This document shows, piece by piece, positions 55,201 to 64,000 of a stretch of DNA of 64,000 nt. Numbering within the stretch: position 1 is the first letter of the stretch; each line of letters opens with the position of its first letter. Source of the DNA: Gnetum montanum. Its lineage: Eukaryota > Streptophyta > Gnetopsida > Gnetales > Gnetaceae. The notes below the pieces were generated by a model. That model was not told the DNA's origin. It did no database searches and worked only from the letters and a program-made list of their open reading frames with translations. Made by a program: the position numbers and the translations under genes. Location: positions 609,101 through 673,100 of the forward strand of contig MNCI01003660.1 of NCBI GenBank assembly GCA_015680685.1, written 5' to 3'.

Positions 55201-55960
55201 ATTTCAGAGTTTGGAAAGCTAATTCACATTCCCTGGTCCACTTGAAAGGTACATCCTTTTTCGTTAATTCCACCAATGGTTTGGCAACCTTTGAAAAGTT
55301 CTCAATAAATCTTCTATAGTAGCTAGTATGTCCAAGGAATGATCGAATATCTTTGAAAGTTTCCAGTTGATGGGTAATTCCTTGGATAACTTTGATTTTC
55401 TCAGGGTCTACCTCTATCCCTATGTGTGAGATTTTGTGCCCTAGTACTATGCCTTCTTGGACCATCAAATGGATTTTCTACTAGTTGAGCCTTAAATTAG
55501 TTTTTACACATCTTTATAACACTTGCTTGAACTAGTCCAAGGTTTGAGCAAAGTGTGCTCCATAAGTGGAGAAGTCGTCCATAAAGACCTCCACACCATT
55601 CCCTATCTGCTATTGGAATATGCTTAGAACTAGTCATTGAAATGTTGTAGGGGCATTGCACAAGCCAAACGACATTTGTTTGTATGTGAACATTCCCCAA
55701 GGATTGGTGAACGTAGTCTTGGATTGGTCTTCTGGGGCTATTTGTATTTGGTTATATCTGCTATATCCATTCAGAAAACTGTAATAGCGATGCTGTGCGA
55801 TGGTGTCTAAGACTTGGTCAATAAATGGAAATGGAAAGTGATCTTTGAATGTTGCCATATTTAGTAGCCTGAAATCTATACACATCCTCCATTTGCCTCC
55901 CTTTTTAGGTACAATAACTAAGGGGCTAACCCATTCGCGATTAGCAATGGGGTATATGAA
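55199..55960 (-). pseudogene. gypsy-4 reverse transcriptase
   Basis: Minus strand: WVSPLVIVPKKGGKWRMCIDF (in part, about 55940-55880), YSRYNQIQIAPEDQSKTTF (about 55765-55709), MSFGLCNAPTTFQ (55672-55634), catalytic FMDDF at 55585-55571 with both Asp kept, and VLGHKISHIGIEVDPEKIK (about 55451-55395). Stops at about 55633, 55500 and 55480 break it. Confidence 0.92.
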
Positions 55961-56379
55961 CCCAACCTTGAGAAGTTGTTCAATTTCTTCCTTAACTACT
56001 TGCTTTAGCTTAGGATTTAATCACCTCTACGGTTGTCTTCAAGGCTACATGGAGGGATCAGTGTAAATTCTATGTTACCATATCCTAGGATCTATTCTAG
56101 TTAATTAGGGATATGACCAAGCGAAGGCTTCCAACCATTTATTTATTACCTTCAGCAATTCTTATTTCTGTTGAGGAGTAAGCTTAGTGTTGATAATTAT
56201 TGATTTTCTATTTTTAAGGAATGTGTATTCCATATCGGTGGGTAATGGTTTCAGCTCAAGGGGCTCTTGCTTAAATTTCTTAGAGATTTTCAACTTCCCC
56301 TAGTTGATATTTTCAAGGTTAAGACTTGGAAGTTGGTAGTGGACTTGCTCTAATGCGTCTATGCTATCAATGTAAGCAC

Positions 56380-57010
56380 AAGTGAAACCTTCAGTTGGTT
56401 CCATGCATATGAGTGAACTGCTTTCTTGATCAACTGTCAACCACTGGGTGACTTCCTATTGTGTGGCTGCTGCATACAGGCATCTTTGTATGTTGATTAC
56501 TTGTGCACACTGATTGCATGCAGGCAATGCTAAACTTTGCACAAACCATAACCTCTACATGGAATTACACCCTATGTTATTGTATGCGATGCATGGAACT
56601 TTCTTCTTCTTGATCTTTCTGAATGTATTTTCCTTTGATATTTCTAGGAAAAGATCATGGATTCCTAGGCATGTGTCGATGGTGCTTAGCCATGCTCTTC
56701 TCATTATGATTGGGAATTCCCCCTTACCGTTGTTTACCTAAATCACTAGGAAGTTAGTTGGGTACGACCACCCACAAATAGTGGTAACAATGTCTTCCAC
56801 TAGTCCCAATGGGACAGTGATGGACTGATTAGCCAACTCTAGATGGATGTTACTCTTTCTCAATGGAGGCAGGTTTCAGGCCTTGTACATTTTTTGAGAA
56901 ATCAAGTTGACATCAGAACTTGAATCCAAAAGAGCCTTGGACGATGCATTTATAGTGATTTGTAAGTATATCAAAGGACTTCCAGGATCAGAGAGTTTCG
57001 TGGGAAGGTG
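56380..57010 (-). pseudogene. gypsy-4 aspartic protease
   Basis: ALLDSSSDVNLIS (about 56940-56902) is the active-site block, with D-S-S in place of D-L-G, as in gypsy-3. It is followed by GLVEDIVTTICGWSYPTNFL and FPIIMRRAWLSTIDTCLG (about 56723-56667). The region between this and the reverse transcriptase (56380-55960) is a broken linker. Confidence 0.8.
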
Positions 57011-59588
57011 GCTAGCTTTGATCTAATCAGTGATGGCATGTGTTAGCATGACCATATGCGTTGAGTGTGGTGGTTGAGTTGAAGGAGGCTTCGAAGTTTT
57101 GATTGATATTGAGGCATCTATGAAATCAACTACTTGTGATTGCAAGGGCTTGGTTGGACTGTTGGTTCTAAAGAAAGGTCTTTTCTTCATGTGGTTGTTG
57201 GAACCAAAAGTAGGTTGAGTGTTAACAACCCTTGTGGCATTACGTTGCTATAGTTGGGTAGGGATTTCACCTTGCATTGTAGGAGTAGGTGGTAGTGGAG
57301 CTGTTGGTGGAAGAGATGCGGCCGAATAAGAAGGATGATATGCTTGTGGAATATTGTCTATAGAAGAGGGAGTCCCATAATACTTGTAGGCTTGGTAGTG
57401 AGGTTGAGGAGTGATGTAACCAGTAGAGTCATGTGGGGAGATTGGCTTCTACAAGTAATATCCATATGGGTTAGGTTGCTGGTAAGGATACTGTTGCCTT
57501 GGTGGTGGAATTCCCCATGATTGTGGGTGTTGCCACTATTGATATTACTCAATTGGTTGCGGTGGAGTTCCACTAGGATAATATGTTAAAGGTTGGTGGA
57601 ACTGCCTTGGGTTACCTTGAGGATAAGGTAACCTTTGGGGTGTTTGCCTTTTATTTAATCATGGGTTGAGTGCATACACCCTAGACTCCTACTGATGTGA
57701 GATTACAAGGAAACATCCCTTAGGATGGTCATATTGACATATCTCACATCCACTATCATTGTCTGTTTCCAAATCCACAACCTCTTGAATGATGGCAACT
57801 TTGCCCTTACCCTTGCTATGCGCATGTTCAGCTTCTCTCTTTTTTCTTTTTTTGTGATCACTACCTTGCTCTCTAGACTCCTCTACTATTTTAAGAATAG
57901 TTTGAAATCTATTGTCTAGGGAATCCAACATTTGGTCTACCTTTGCCGAAACTTCTAATTTCATCCTTTGGATAGGAAAAGTTTTCCTATTCACCATCTC
58001 TTTGAGTGGTGACTCTTCTTGATCCTCACAAAATCTTACTCCCCTCTTCTGAAGGGAAGGATCTCGGTTATACTCTTCTGCAATTTCTCTCTTTTGTGGC
58101 TCACCTTCTTTCTTAGCAACTTGCTACAATAGTCTTTGAATTTTATGGGACTTAAGCTTGGATAGTTTTCCTTAGGCATAAGTCCCAAGGGTTCTTCTTG
58201 TTTCATGCCTAAGCCCATCCATGAGATGGCATAGTTGATCCATTTGCAAATAACCATGGCCAGGACAACAATGTAACAGTGCATAGTATCGGCCCATGGA
58301 AGCATCCAAGGGTTCATGTCCTCCTTATTTCCACCCTTGGATTTTCTTTTACAAGTTAGACACTTGTGAGTACGTTTGGTACTTGTCATTAAATAGTTCT
58401 AACATAGTACTCCACCTACGAATGGATTCTAGTTCTAAAGATCGGTACCAGCTTTTCGCTTCTTTAACTAGTGTTTTTGGAAATAACTTAGGTTTTTTGC
58501 CATTCATTATCTATATTTTGTATGACACACACATCATGGACTGCTTGTAAGTGATTTTGAGGATCAGCATTATATCCCCTTTCAAATCCTAGGACATTTT
58601 TCATATCTAATCTCTTAATCCTACTATCTTTCTAGTGCCTTGTTGGAATTCTAACAGCCTCAGTTATGTCCAACATACATTGAGTAGTGAGTAGGGGTTC
58701 ATCATGATCATCTCGTCCATGGCGTCTATGATGCCTTCGTTGTTTCCTACTATCCCTTCTTCTATGTTATGACTCTCTAGAGTGCCCTCATCCCCTTTCC
58801 TAGCTATTTCATCTATGAATTCCACTTTGCCTACCTTTATTCCCATGGTATTTTTCTTTATAACTACGTCTAGACATTGAAGGAGAGGATGAAGGAGATG
58901 ATGAAGGTGAAGAAGAAGGAGAACCATCACCATGATGGTGTCTGCCACCTTTTGTTCGGTAGTCTCAGCCTCGATCACGATTGCAATTAGAATGTCTATC
59001 TTTATCATGTGTTCGTGTCCCTTTTTTGGACCCTTTGTTCCTGTGGGTATTAGAACTTGGGTTATGAATAATGGAATGAAGGTTCTGATACACAAACCCT
59101 TGGCCAATGTCAAGGGGAGGAACATCATTGTGTGGGCGACTGCCTGAGGCAGGTTCACCACCCTCATTTTTTCTTAAGACATGTGGGGCATTCTGGGATC
59201 ACTTACCCTTCAAAGACTTATGATGTCTCTCTTGTTGCAAGTCCCTTTGACTTTGTGCCTCTGTGGAATGGTATTCTCTCGAGTCATGGTCTTGCACAAC
59301 ATATTTTTCATGTAAGTGTGGCATGGCAATTCATGTGAGAGCACGAAGAAGCATGCTTGGGACTAAACAATTCGGAGGTAACAATATGTTACCTTCTAAG
59401 TCTTGCCAATGCAGTTGTTCATCTTGATGGAGGATAAAGGTGAAGTTTGGTATATACTCATTGGAATGAATATATACCACTCGAACTTGTTGAGGGACAG
59501 GTGGATCAACGTCATGTGTATTATGCTGCTGACTGTTTCCTGTTTTAGACCTAGGCGGTGAGGTGCTTTCGTATGAAGAAGAAGACAT
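57010..59588 (-). pseudogene. gypsy-4 gag
   Basis: Starts at ATG 59588 on the minus strand (MSSSSYESTSPPRSKTGN); the first 85 codons are open and include FTFILHQDEQLHWQDLEGN. A low-complexity charged region follows (58664-59167), then the capsid region (58400-58040 area), a charged stretch from 57997 (VNRKTFPIQRMKLEVSAKVD) and the CX2CX3HX3C knuckle CEICQYDHPKGC at 57748-57713 with all four ligands kept. A Tyr/Pro/Gln-rich tail runs to about 57250. Several frame changes. Confidence 0.82.
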
Positions 59589-59704
59589 ACTTGTCTATTC
59601 AGTGTGTAATGTATTTTTGTTTATTATTTTCTCAACCAACCCTAAGGGTTCGTTCCAATGATGTGAATGATTTCCTATGTTCTAGTTAGTGCAAAAACAA
59701 CTAA

Positions 59705-59724
59705 GTCCCCAGCAATGGTGCCAA
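59705..59724 (-). other. gypsy-4 primer binding site
   Basis: The minus strand reads TTGGCACCATTGCTGGGGAC directly after the LTR. Confidence 0.8.
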
Positions 59725-60433
59725 TGATGAGTGGCGAAGTACCCTTACGCTCAACCATACGAATATGAGCGTTTCATGCATGATCTGGTCGAATTCCAAG
59801 GACTAAGTGCTTATGTGCCCTTGTGGAAAAAGGATGGGATGGTTGATCATTGTCTTCCCAAGCTTACCTNNNNNNNNNNNNNNNNNNNNNNNNNNNNNNN
59901 NNNNNNNNNNNNNNNNNNNNNNNNNNNNNNNNNNNNNNNNNNNNNNNNNNNNNNNNNNNNNNNNNNNNNNNNNNNNNNAATAAAATAAAATAAATGCATA
60001 AGAAAATAAAATAAAAGAAATGCGTAAGAAAACAAATCTCAAGTGCTACAAGGATGAATCAAAGAGCTCATCTTTATTGTCGTACACATGGTGTGCTCAA
60101 GTACATAATGCTTGAATAAAGATCTGTCCACACTTAGACCTCCTGCTGTAGGGACTTGGAAAATACTCTAACTTTCAAATAGACTACCAGAGTTTCGCTA
60201 CTTGACTGCTAAAAGAATTTCTCCCCCAATTGTGTGCTTGGGCACTGTATTTATAGGCTTGGAAGCAACTACTCTAATAATTAGAGTAACCACTCTAATA
60301 GAATAAACTGCTAGAGTAACTGCTCTAATAATTAGAATAAACTGCTAGAGTAATTTCTCTAATAATTAGAATAAACCGCTAGAGTAACTGCTCTAATAAT
60401 TAGAATAAATCACTAGAGTAACCGCTCTCATAA
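59725..60433 (-). repeat. gypsy-4 5' LTR
   Basis: On the minus strand it ends CGCCACTCATCA; its outer end (plus CTCTCATAA) has one change from CTCTCATCA. TATA box TATAAATA (minus, 60248-60255). About five units of the 34-bp repeat at 60272-60424. N gap 59870-59978. Confidence 0.88.
60272..60424. repeat. 34-bp tandem repeat in gypsy-4 5' LTR
   Basis: Units begin CTCTAATAATTAGAATAAAC at 60323, 60357 and 60391, exactly 34 bp apart, preceded by two shorter units at 60272 and 60293. The 3' LTR has only two (52536, 52570). Confidence 0.9.
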
Positions 60434-60438
60434 ACAAG

Positions 60439-62639
60439 TGATAGTTTTAGCAGGTTTCCAATTTTTATAGAAAGGAAGAGAGGATGGAGGTTTGGCTATT
60501 GAAATCACCAATGTTGGCTACCCTAGAAAAATGTAACAAAAAAATTGAACTAGAAGATCAACGTTGGCTTTGGGAAATCATAGCAACTACTGTGAAGATT
60601 TCAAAATCCAAACACCTACAACTCCCATGCTCGATTTTTGGAGTAGAGGAGGATGGATTGCAACATTGATTACAATGCAAATTCAAAGGTTTTGGTTGTA
60701 AACTGGAGATTATAATTTGCAGGTCAACATTGGCTAGGAGGAAAATAGATTTTGACATAGAAATTAGGTAGAGGCCCACCTTCTAGTGCTAGAAAATTAT
60801 TGAATTGAAAAATTTGATTGCTAGAAAATTGAAAGTCCTAGCACATTAGGCTCAATCTAGAATCCCTAAGGGCTTCAAAAAATGGGATTCAAGTTGCCCT
60901 GGACAGTTTGATAGATCACCTAGGGACTTAGAGAACTTAAAAAAGAATAATGCAAAAAGAAGAATGCAGATCTGAATAACCAAAACCAAATACAGATTGC
61001 GCACAAGATTAAAACTTTAAACTTTATTCCAAAAATAAAGAATGAGTTTAAGGGATGTGTACAAGATATGTTTATAGGAGAGTAAAGAAGGGTTCACTTG
61101 GATGGGAATTCAAAGTCCATTGAAGTTGATGTAACTACTCCATGATTCATATGCTCTTCCATTCTTAATGTTATTGAATCTCCTCTACTACTACTCTAGA
61201 TCTATAATGTTTACTAGTATTGGGGGTGAGAGGTGTGAAGAATTTGGGTTACTAGATGCTCTATGTTGGAAGTTGAGGATCCCCAAGAGTGCAACATGGA
61301 TGTCCAAAGTTCATAAATCCCAAGGGGAATAAAGGAGGATAATAAGGCCACAAGGGTTCCATGTTGGAAGTCTCCAAGAATTTGCATTTTTTCAAGTTTG
61401 CAAGAGCTCCTAGGTTCCAAAAATGCTAAATTCTCAAAAATGCCAAAATGTATAACCTCAAAATAATGTTTGAGGTTAGTTCGTATAGGTTTTGGACCAT
61501 GAATTGGGTTGCAATTTGTCTTCAAATTTGCTAAAAAATTGCTTCAAATTTTTGCCATGTATAGGTGAAATTGATGGCCAATTTGGATGGGGGGTTATTA
61601 TGTATGGAAAGTGCCATAACCCCACGGTCATTCCATTTACTATAAATAGTAATAGGGTCACACCATCCATAATGGCTTTGTTCTTCCACATTGGGCCTTC
61701 TGCCATCATTGTTGAAGTGCATGATCAATGTTGAAGTCAATGGAGTGTTGAAATTTGGTTTGTGTGGCTTCTACATTGGGGGAAAGGTGTATCAATGCTC
61801 GGGGAAATTTTATACCCTTCTCCTCCATGCTATGCATGAATACAACATCCCTCCATGCTAGGAGTAGGTGAAATCTACCCCTCTTTAATTGGGGTAGGTG
61901 AACTACACCCCTATGCATGCATTTCCAATGTAGAAAGTGCTATACGCCTCGTAAAATCCATCAAATTTCCATTTTTGGCATCATAAAAGGCATTTTTGAC
62001 CCTCATCCCTAGCCCAAATATAGATAGTACATGACTTTTTCCACTTAGGGGTTGGGGCTTTGATCACTTATGAGCCATTTTCAGCCCCAAAAGTATGAGA
62101 TATATGAGATTTCCATTCATGAGTTACAATCCTCACATTTACAATGAAGTTTTGCCTTGGGTTTCATGGGGTGAAGGTTACATGATGAAAAATGGTTACA
62201 ACATGTAAATTTTGGTGGAGTTTCAAGATCCCATCATCTAAGCATTGTTCTATTTATTTTCAACATAAAATTCGTAATATATAATTAAAAATTCCTTGAA
62301 TAAATAAGCTCCCAGAAATCCATGCCACAAGACAAGTTCAACCTCCATAAAATTAACTCATTGAAGCACTAAATACTATGAAAGAGATGTTACCACAAAT
62401 ACTATCAAAGAATTTATAATAATAATAACCACTATCATGCATAAGTATCTATAGAAATGCAATGTATGGCTCATAATACTTGTCACCTAATCCTTGTAGA
62501 AAAATGAAGCACATAACCACAAAGCTATCAACCTATCACAAAAAAATAGAACATTAGGGTCAAACAATCTCATAAGGACCCATTTAAAACTAGTTCATGA
62601 TTAGATTAAATTTGGCTTGCTAATAAGGAGCATCTTTTA
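60439..62639. other. unassigned, probably 3' region of gypsy-6
   Basis: No gene recognised. Short overlapping open frames on both strands around 61214-61740 have no domain. A TTACTATAAATAGTAA inverted repeat with a TATA-like core lies at about 61637-61652. The region follows the integrase end of gypsy-6 in its reading direction, so it may hold its 3' untranslated region and LTR, but I cannot place LTR ends. Confidence 0.4.
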
Positions 62640-64000
62640 AATTAATTTTCTCACTAACAATGGAGGAGTCTTATCCAAAATAATGTTTAAACCATTGACC
62701 ATTCACACATAAGGACTTAGAACTACATGACCTAGAAATGTCAATTGCACCATTACCTAAGACCTTAAGAACCCTATATGTTCCCTTTCATTTACATACT
62801 AATTTCCTAGAAAATATTTTAAGCCTAATATTAAATAATAAAACTAAATCTCCTTCTAAGAGAAACTTCCTCATAATCCTCTTATCATGCGACATTTTCA
62901 TTTGCTTCTTATGTAAACATCACCTATTTAATGTGTGCATATGATATTCATTTAAATGATTCAAAGAAAAAAAATTGAGAAGAAAGACAAGAGTCCAAGT
63001 TCATTTCCAATAGAAATTACATTTGAAAAGACTTGTTTTATATAGAAGAAGAAATAAGACATTATTTTGTAAATACTAGTTCATATGGAGCAAAACCAAG
63101 AGATGATTTTTATGAAGTACGAATGGCCAATATGCATTAGGTGAATGATAAGACCAATTTGTTCTAATAACTCCTACAACATATTGCAAATTATTTTGAA
63201 TTTTCTTATTCATGCTTTTAACCAACCCATTCAATGTAGGATGAGAGGAAGTATCAACATGATGTATAATTCCCATCTTATGTAATAATTTTTTCATTAT
63301 ATCATTAACAAAATGGGTGTCATGATTACTAATTAAAATTTTTAGGTATCCAAAACATGGAATTAGATCCTCTTGCAAAAATCTAACTATTATTTTTACA
63401 TCATCATGCCTAGATGCCTTTGCTAAGATCCATTTAGTAACATAATTAATAGAAACTAAAATATATTTACATGAATTTATTGAAAGAAAATGATCCATGA
63501 AATCAATACTCCAACAATCAAAGGGCTTACACTCCACAGAGATAGGTAACAATGGCATGTCTTGGTATCTTGTGAGTCCTCCCATCTACTAGCATTAATC
63601 ACATCACTTATAATATGGATAAGTAACCCTGAAAAGGGTGGGCTAATAAAAACTAGCATGGAGGATTTTGTATGAAGATTTCTTACCTACAAAGTAGCCT
63701 CCACATACTTCATCATGATTCAGAGTAATTATCTCTTTAGACATTGTCGAATGATTTGATCATTACAAATCTTGTACATAAATGGGTCTTCCCAAATAAG
63801 CTATTATGCCTTGATTACCAAGTCCTATTTCTATCCCTTAGTCCAACACTTTGGTAAATTTCATACAACTAAATAATTAGCAGTATCCACATACCAAGGA
63901 TCTTGAACTTTAGGGATAATAGTCCTAGCCTAATAAGCAAATAAGCACTCATTAGGAAATGAAACATTAAACATATGAGATGTCTCCAAATCTAAATTAT
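62640..64000 (-). pseudogene. gypsy-6: Athila-like integrase fragment, cut by window edge
   Basis: Minus strand, from the window edge: an ETSHMFNVSFPNE piece and a PWYVDTANYLVV block (about 63880-63920), then a damaged zinc domain, then the core frame 63585-63076 starting MGGLTRYQDMPLLP and CWSIDFMDHF (first Asp kept). The second catalytic Asp is Asn (ISNHDTHF, 63326-63328), and the Glu is Lys (NGLVKSMNK, 63217-63219). The C-terminal domain continues at about 62920-62640 with HDKRIMRKFLLEGDLVLLFN and a VNGQWFKHY block. The order and motifs are those of Athila-type integrase. Two lost catalytic residues and stops show it is dead. Confidence 0.87.

Larger units (their letters stand above)
51756..60433 (-). 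mobile_element. gypsy-4: Ty3/gypsy element of the gypsy-2 family
   Basis: Minus-strand element of about 8.7 kb with LTRs at 51756-52612 (3') and 59725-60433 (5'). It has a perfect 5-bp target duplication, ACAAG (51751-51755 and 60434-60438), primer site, gag, protease, reverse transcriptase, RNase H and a truncated integrase. It lacks the extra frame of gypsy-2. An N run at 59870-59978 lies in the 5' LTR; the partner LTR suggests more sequence is missing there than the gap length shows. Confidence 0.93.

Noticed and set aside
61476-61740. Overlapping open frames on both strands
   Set aside because: All are under 105 codons, mutually overlapping and without motifs; typical of chance frames.
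1-64000. CRISPR arrays, operons, ribosome binding sites or a bacterial system
   Set aside because: Plant nuclear retrotransposon content; no regularly spaced short repeats with unique spacers were seen.

Overview
This window is nuclear DNA from a land plant, most likely a seed plant with a retrotransposon-rich genome. Almost everything recognisable is a decayed LTR retrotransposon. The exception is an old, diverged piece of plastid DNA (ycf2 plus trnI-CAU) that lies under the elements and has been split by them. I see no intact host protein-coding gene. The reading frames present are short pieces of gag/pol broken by stops and frameshifts.

Layout, left to right. (1) 1-1411, 7797-7890 and 19434 to about 20700 are consecutive parts of one minus-strand ycf2 pseudogene. 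It is interrupted by a Ty1/copia element (copia-1, 1412-7796) and a Ty3/gypsy element (gypsy-1, 7891-19433). When each element and one target-site copy are ignored, the ycf2 frame runs across both insertion points. (2) 21551-40144 is a second copia element (copia-2) with related LTRs and a perfect TTGAT target duplication. It retains gag but no recognisable pol, and a 12.8 kb gypsy element (gypsy-2, 22883-35723) sits inside its gag. (3) 40732-44905 is gypsy-3, a minus-strand, internally deleted relative of gypsy-2 that keeps one LTR, gag and protease. (4) 44906-47780 is mostly non-coding. It holds a degenerate plastid trnI-CAU (45523-45597), a 55-bp inverted repeat pair and a short tandem array. 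(5) 47780-51010 is a minus-strand gag/protease relic of another gypsy lineage (gypsy-5). (6) 51756-60433 is gypsy-4, a minus-strand member of the gypsy-2/3 family with a perfect ACAAG target duplication. (7) 62640-64000 is the integrase end of an Athila-like gypsy element (gypsy-6, minus), cut by the window edge.

How the parts relate. Gypsy-2, -3 and -4 are one family: same gag, the same unusual CX2CX3HX3C knuckle, and LTRs beginning TGA and ending CTCATCA or a close variant. They are in both orientations and at three stages of decay. Only gypsy-2 carries an extra reading frame (32227-34578) between pol and the 3' LTR. That frame has a plausible splice acceptor at its ATG and an LTR-like promoter segment upstream, and it is the most unusual coding feature here. 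Repeat-number differences between the two LTRs of one element (a 584-bp unit in gypsy-1, a 34-bp unit in gypsy-4) show local repeat turnover. Runs of N at 8064-8070, 18174-18194 and 59870-59978, and single Ns at 14427 and 44731, mark assembly gaps; three of them fall inside LTRs.
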